The notes under the pieces: model-generated | Told to the model about the DNA's origin: nothing | What the model saw: the letters and a program-made list of their open reading frames with translations, nothing else | Database searches by the model: none | Part shown: positions 6,481 to 9,811 of the stretch, piece after piece | Position numbering within the stretch: position 1 is the stretch's first letter | How the letters are laid out: the number at the start of each line of letters is the position of its first letter | From: JAAAOZ01 sp964496595 | Lineage (GTDB): Bacteria; Chloroflexota; Anaerolineae; B4-G1; SLSP01 | DNA: 9,811 bases | Assembly: GCA_964496595.1 (NCBI GenBank) | Contig: CAZCAI010000163.1 | Location: 1-9,811, forward strand | Reading direction: 5' to 3' | Position numbers and translations under genes: made by a program

Positions 6481-9400
6481 TTACGATTCGTGCAATGCCT
6501 GAGCAAGAATGTCGGCCAGTTGGGTCAGGTCGATGGGTTTGGTCAGCCAGGCGTGAAGGTTGGGGATCTGCCGGGGATCTTGCTGCTGAGGATGCCCGCT
6601 GATGAGGATAACGGGCAGGCCGGGTGCCTCCCATTGCAGCGCCTGAACGAGCGTCAGGCCATCCATCTGGGGCATAGCGATATCGCTGAGGATAACGGCG
6701 ATATCGCGCGCCGCTTGCTCGATAATACGCAGGGCGGCTTCGCCATCCGACGCTTCCAACGTCCGATAGTTGAGGGAGTCTAAGGCATCCACCAACGCCT
6801 GGCGAGCGGCCGGGTTATCTTCGACGACCAATACCAACTCGCCCCGGCCCCGTGGCAGAGTCCCAAAGTCCTCCATCTCGACCTGCTGGGCCACCGTCAT
6901 CAGGAGAGCCGGCAGATAGATAGTAAACGTGGCCCCTTCACCTGGCGGCGAGACGACATCAATGTAGCCTTCGTGTTGGCGCACGATGCCAAAGACCTGC
7001 GCCAGGCCCAGCCCGCTGCCCTCGCCGCTTTCCTTCGTGGTGAAGAACGGCTCGAAGATGTGCGGCAGCGCCTCGGCGGGGATGCCGGCGCCTGTATCTT
7101 GCACGCGCATGCGAACCCACGCGCCCGGGGTCATCTCCGGCAGCGGGAGAGATGGTTGATCCGTGGAGGTTATCCGGCTCAACTCAAAGGTCAATGCGCC
7201 GCCGTAGGGCATCGCGTCGCGCGCGTTGACCGCCAGGTTCATCAGGGCCTGTTGGATGCGCGTGGCGTCGGCGCTGATGGTGTGAGAGTTCGCGTCGTGG
7301 ATCAGGCGCACGGTGATGTTATCGGGGAAGGTGCGGTCGAAGAGTTTGATCTGCTCCTTGAGCAGCGGCAGGAGATCCAAGGGGCGGCGCTCCAGGGCCG
7401 CGCGCCGGCTGAAATCCAAAATCTGCTCGATCAAGTTGGTGGCCTCGTGCGCCTGCTCGGTGATGGTGTACAACTTGTCCTGCACGCTATCGGGCAGATG
7501 GGGCGTTCGACCGGCCATCTGCGCATAGAGGACGATGACGGCCATGATGTTGTTGAAATCGTGCGCGATGCCGGCGGCCAATTGTCCCACCGCCGCCAAT
7601 CGTCCCTGCTGCTCCGCGCGCTGCTGAATCTCGCGCTCCTCGGTGACGTCGCGCAGGACGAGCACCCAGCCTCCCGGCTGCGGGCCAAGCGCCAACGGCT
7701 TGGCGATGGCCTCGAAGATGCGATGATCCGACTGAATTTCGTGCCAGCGTCCTTGGGGCGGCGAGGTGAGCAACTCGGAGAGCGAGCGATCCCCCAGATG
7801 ATCGATGCTCTCGTCGACGCGCGCGCCGGCCAGGAGGTCGAGAACCTCGCGGCCCACGGGATTGGCGAGCACGACGCGGCCCTCAGCATCCAAGAGCAGC
7901 ACGCCCTCCGGCACGGACGCCATCACCTGTTGGAGGCGCTGCGCCTGCTCCCGCACCTGGGCGAGCAGCTTCTCCCGCTCCTCCTCCGCCGCCCTGCGCG
8001 CCGTGATGTCGCGCGCGACGAGCAGCAAAGCAGTCACCTCGCCCTCCTGGACGATGGGCGAGGAGCTGACCTCGATGGGCACGCGCTCGCCCTCCGCGCT
8101 GACAAACTCGGTCTCGTAAAGATGGCGCTCGCCGTTGCCCGCCTGGCGCCGCGCGCGCCGCGCGCGCAGCGCCGGGATCTGCTCTTCCGCCAGGAAATTG
8201 GCGACAGGCTTACCCAGCATCTCCTCCGCGCGGTAGCCGATGAAGTGCAGCCCGGCCGGATTGAGGTAGCGGATGCGGCCCTCCATATCGTGGATGCAGA
8301 TGATGTCGCGCGCAGTTTCGGCCAGGAGGCGATAACGCTCCTCGCTGGCCCGCAGCGCGGCCTCTACCTCTTTGCGCTCCAGTGCGCCGACAATAGTCTC
8401 GGCCATCACCTTGAGCATCTTGATATCCTCTTGAGGCCACACCCGCGCCTCGCGCACGAGATCAAAGCCCAAAAAACCGATCAAACGCTCGCCGGAGACC
8501 ATGGACACCGCCGCCAAGGATTGGATGTCCTGACTTTGGAATAGCGCCTTTTCCGCCTTGGCCTCCGGGGGCAAATCGGCCACGCGCGGAATTTGAAAGC
8601 TTTCGGAGCGCCGGAGGCTGGACATCCAGTAGGGGAGAGAATCGACGGGGAAGTCCTGAAGCTCTTCCCGATACGGGGTGATGCCGGGGGCGCACCATTC
8701 GTGCGTGTTGCTCGCTGTGGTGAGATCATCAGAGAAGAGGAAAATGTAGCTACGATCCACGTTGGCGAAGACGCCGATGACCTGAAGCGCATGCTGGATG
8801 CCCGCGTCTACCTCATCGGGGGGGAGACTGACGAAGTCGGTGGAAATCTCGGCGATCAGTTCCTCCATGGCGATGCGATGTTGGAGCGCTTCCTCGGCCT
8901 GCTTGCGCTCGGTGATGTCCTCTATGCTACCTTCGTAGATCACCTGGCCCCTGGCGTCTCGCGTGGCGCGAATGGCATCCCGCACCCAGATGACGGCGCC
9001 GTCCGCGCAGCGCAGTTGCAGTTCGAGACCGTGCACAGTACCCTGGCTGGTGAGCAAGGCGTGCTCCCGATCTCGATCCTCCGGCGTGATGAAGAGATCG
9101 CGGGCGTTGACGGCCAACAGGGCTTCGCGGCTGGGATAGCGCAGCATCCGCACCAGCGCGGGGTTCGCGTCGAGGATGCGACCTGCGGGCGTGCTGCGAT
9201 AGAGACCGATGGGCAAGTTTTCGAAGAGCGAGCGGTAGCGATGCTCGCTTTGACGCAGAGCAAACTCGGCTTTCTGTCGTTCATCCTGGAGTTGTTGGGC
9301 CTCCAGAGCCTGTCGGACAGCCGGGGCCAACCGCGCCAGACGATCCTTGAGCAGATAATCGTCAGCGCCCTGCTTAATCACCGCCACAGCCACTTCTTCG

Positions 9401-9666
9401 CTGATGCTGCCACTGATGATAATGAAGGGGATGTTCAAGTTCCGCTCTTGTAAGAGCGCCAGAGCGCGTCGCGCGTCAAATTGAGGCATGGCATAATCGG
9501 CCAGGATGATGTCGATGTCGGCGTCGAGATGCGCCAGATAATCGGCCTCGGTCTCGACGCACGTCCAATCCACCACAAATCCGGCGCGCCGCAACTCATA
9601 GAGCATCAACTCGACATCATCCACTCGATCCTCCAGTATGAGAACCCGGAGATTCTGTTCATTCAT
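6481..9666 (-). CDS. Soluble hybrid sensor histidine kinase, REC-PAS-GAF-PAS-PAS-HisKA-HATPase-REC
   Basis: This 1061-residue protein should sense a cytoplasmic signal, phosphorylate its own histidine and pass the phosphate to aspartate. Domains: receiver 1-125 (E12/D13, phospho-acceptor D57, S85, K107); PAS about 136-257 ending DITERK; GAF about 268-430; PAS about 440-557 ending DITARR; PAS about 575-680 ending DVTEER; dimerisation domain with H702 in GIAHDFNN; ATPase with N box NLAVNARDAM near 810, DTGAGIP at 857, FEPFFTTK at 871 and GEGSGLGL at 881; receiver about 943-1058 (E949/D950, D995, S1023, K1043). No membrane segment or signal peptide is seen and no DNA-binding output follows, so the effector is encoded elsewhere. 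I chose ATG at 9666 because AGGAGA precedes it at 8 bases; a TTG at 9699 in the same frame has no such site. The ligand of the PAS and GAF domains cannot be read from the sequence. Confidence 0.95.
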   Translation of the reverse strand: MNEQNLRVLILEDRVDDVELMLYELRRAGFVVDWTCVETEADYLAHLDADIDIILADYAMPQFDARRALALLQERNLNIPFIIISGSISEEVAVAVIKQGADDYLLKDRLARLAPAVRQALEAQQLQDERQKAEFALRQSEHRYRSLFENLPIGLYRSTPAGRILDANPALVRMLRYPSREALLAVNARDLFITPEDRDREHALLTSQGTVHGLELQLRCADGAVIWVRDAIRATRDARGQVIYEGSIEDITERKQAEEALQHRIAMEELIAEISTDFVSLPPDEVDAGIQHALQVIGVFANVDRSYIFLFSDDLTTASNTHEWCAPGITPYREELQDFPVDSLPYWMSSLRRSESFQIPRVADLPPEAKAEKALFQSQDIQSLAAVSMVSGERLIGFLGFDLVREARVWPQEDIKMLKVMAETIVGALERKEVEAALRASEERYRLLAETARDIICIHDMEGRIRYLNPAGLHFIGYRAEEMLGKPVANFLAEEQIPALRARRARRQAGNGERHLYETEFVSAEGERVPIEVSSSPIVQEGEVTALLLVARDITARRAAEEEREKLLAQVREQAQRLQQVMASVPEGVLLLDAEGRVVLANPVGREVLDLLAGARVDESIDHLGDRSLSELLTSPPQGRWHEIQSDHRIFEAIAKPLALGPQPGGWVLVLRDVTEEREIQQRAEQQGRLAAVGQLAAGIAHDFNNIMAVIVLYAQMAGRTPHLPDSVQDKLYTITEQAHEATNLIEQILDFSRRAALERRPLDLLPLLKEQIKLFDRTFPDNITVRLIHDANSHTISADATRIQQALMNLAVNARDAMPYGGALTFELSRITSTDQPSLPLPEMTPGAWVRMRVQDTGAGIPAEALPHIFEPFFTTKESGEGSGLGLAQVFGIVRQHEGYIDVVSPPGEGATFTIYLPALLMTVAQQVEMEDFGTLPRGRGELVLVVEDNPAARQALVDALDSLNYRTLEASDGEAALRIIEQAARDIAVILSDIAMPQMDGLTLVQALQWEAPGLPVILISGHPQQQDPRQIPNLHAWLTKPIDLTQLADILAQALHES

Positions 9667-9674
9667 CGATTGAC

Positions 9675-9680
9675 TCTCCT
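9675..9680 (-). promoter_or_regulatory. Ribosome binding site of the hybrid kinase
   Basis: AGGAGA on the minus strand, 8 bases before ATG 9666-9664. It lies downstream of the alternative TTG start at 9699 and so favours the shorter protein, which begins MNEQNLRVLILED directly at the receiver fold. Confidence 0.85.
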
Positions 9681-9715
9681 GAAAGAAAAATAACGCCAAG
9701 GAAGATGCCGGGCCT

Positions 9716-9728
9716 TTTGTCGGACAAA
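9716..9728. promoter_or_regulatory. 13-bp operator-like palindrome just after the kinase promoter
   Basis: TTTGTC and GACAAA flank a single central base. The site lies about 5-20 bases downstream of the predicted transcription start, a usual place for a repressor. No specific regulator is recognised. Confidence 0.4.
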
Positions 9729-9738
9729 CAACGCCCCC

Positions 9739-9771
9739 ATTATACTATACTCATCCTGGGATGGTTCACAA
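9739..9771 (-). promoter_or_regulatory. Sigma-70-type promoter of the hybrid kinase
   Basis: On the minus strand TTGTGA (9766-9771) is followed after 16 bases by TATAGT (9744-9749), which overlaps a perfect TATAAT (9739-9744). The first pairing has good spacing; the TATAAT pairs at 21 bases with the same -35, which is too long. Transcription would start near 9732-9737, giving a leader of about 70 bases before the ATG. Confidence 0.65.
9752..9763. promoter_or_regulatory. Palindrome in the spacer of the kinase promoter
   Basis: CATCC and GGATG flank two central bases, between the -35 and -10 boxes. A protein bound here would block polymerase, but five-base arms can occur by chance. Confidence 0.25.
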
Positions 9772-9811
9772 ATAGGTTGACACTTTTTTCGCGTTGTCCC
9801 AGGCCCGGCGG

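Larger units (their letters stand above)
9707..9809. repeat. 9-bp inverted repeat flanking the kinase promoter region
   Basis: GCCGGGCCT at 9707-9715 is the exact reverse complement of AGGCCCGGC at 9801-9809. The arms enclose the promoter and both smaller palindromes. The right arm is close to the window edge, so the repeat or the upstream gene it may belong to cannot be followed. Confidence 0.5.

Noticed and set aside
6203..6783. Short plus-strand open frames in and beside the intergenic region
   Set aside because: They cross the palindrome or the kinase 3' end, lack ribosome binding sites and show no recognisable protein.
6973..8544. Plus-strand open frame of 523 codons
   Set aside because: It is antisense to the kinase core and sensory domains, which are complete on the minus strand.
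8593..9453. Plus-strand open frame of 286 codons
   Set aside because: It is antisense to the PAS, GAF and receiver part of the kinase and has no protein signature of its own.
9777..9782. Plus-strand TTGACA as a -35 box
   Set aside because: The sequence 16-18 bases downstream is GC-rich with no -10 box, and the window ends soon after.
1..9811. tRNA, rRNA, CRISPR array, riboswitch or complete insertion sequence
   Set aside because: Nearly all of the window is coding sequence for two identified proteins. The short noncoding parts show no clover-leaf, no regularly spaced repeat-spacer series and no transposase.

Overview
The window holds two genes, both on the minus strand, in GC-rich DNA. The organism is probably a member of the Chloroflexota or a similar high-GC bacterium. 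The grounds are a very large secreted starch enzyme padded with DUF11, CARDB-like and PKD-like modules, and a soluble kinase with several PAS domains and two receivers. This assignment rests on gene style only; there is no rRNA or other marker gene.

Region 1-6173 (minus) is one continuous reading frame that starts at 6173 and runs off the left edge of the window without a stop. It encodes a secreted bifunctional amylopullulanase of at least 2057 residues. In order it contains a signal peptide, an unrecognised N-terminal domain, a complete animal-type GH13 alpha-amylase, a DUF11-like linker, two X25 modules, a pullulanase N-terminal domain, a CBM48, a GH13 pullulanase, and CARDB-like and PKD-like C-terminal modules. 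A 100-N assembly gap (1351-1450) interrupts the pullulanase domain, but the frame is the same on both sides.

Region 6174-6480 is intergenic. It holds the amylopullulanase ribosome binding site, an AT-rich leader, a 98-bp imperfect palindrome (6285-6382) whose arms can each fold alone, and a weak hairpin after the kinase stop codon.

Region 6481-9666 (minus) encodes a 1061-residue soluble hybrid histidine kinase with the order REC-PAS-GAF-PAS-PAS-HisKA-HATPase-REC. It has a well-placed ribosome binding site and a convincing promoter upstream (9739-9771). Several dyads surround that promoter and could be operator sites.

The kinase lies upstream of the amylopullulanase on the same strand. The roughly 300-bp gap with its palindrome makes separate transcription likely. 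A role for the kinase in controlling starch use is possible but is supported only by adjacency. The long plus-strand open frames across both genes are antisense shadows.
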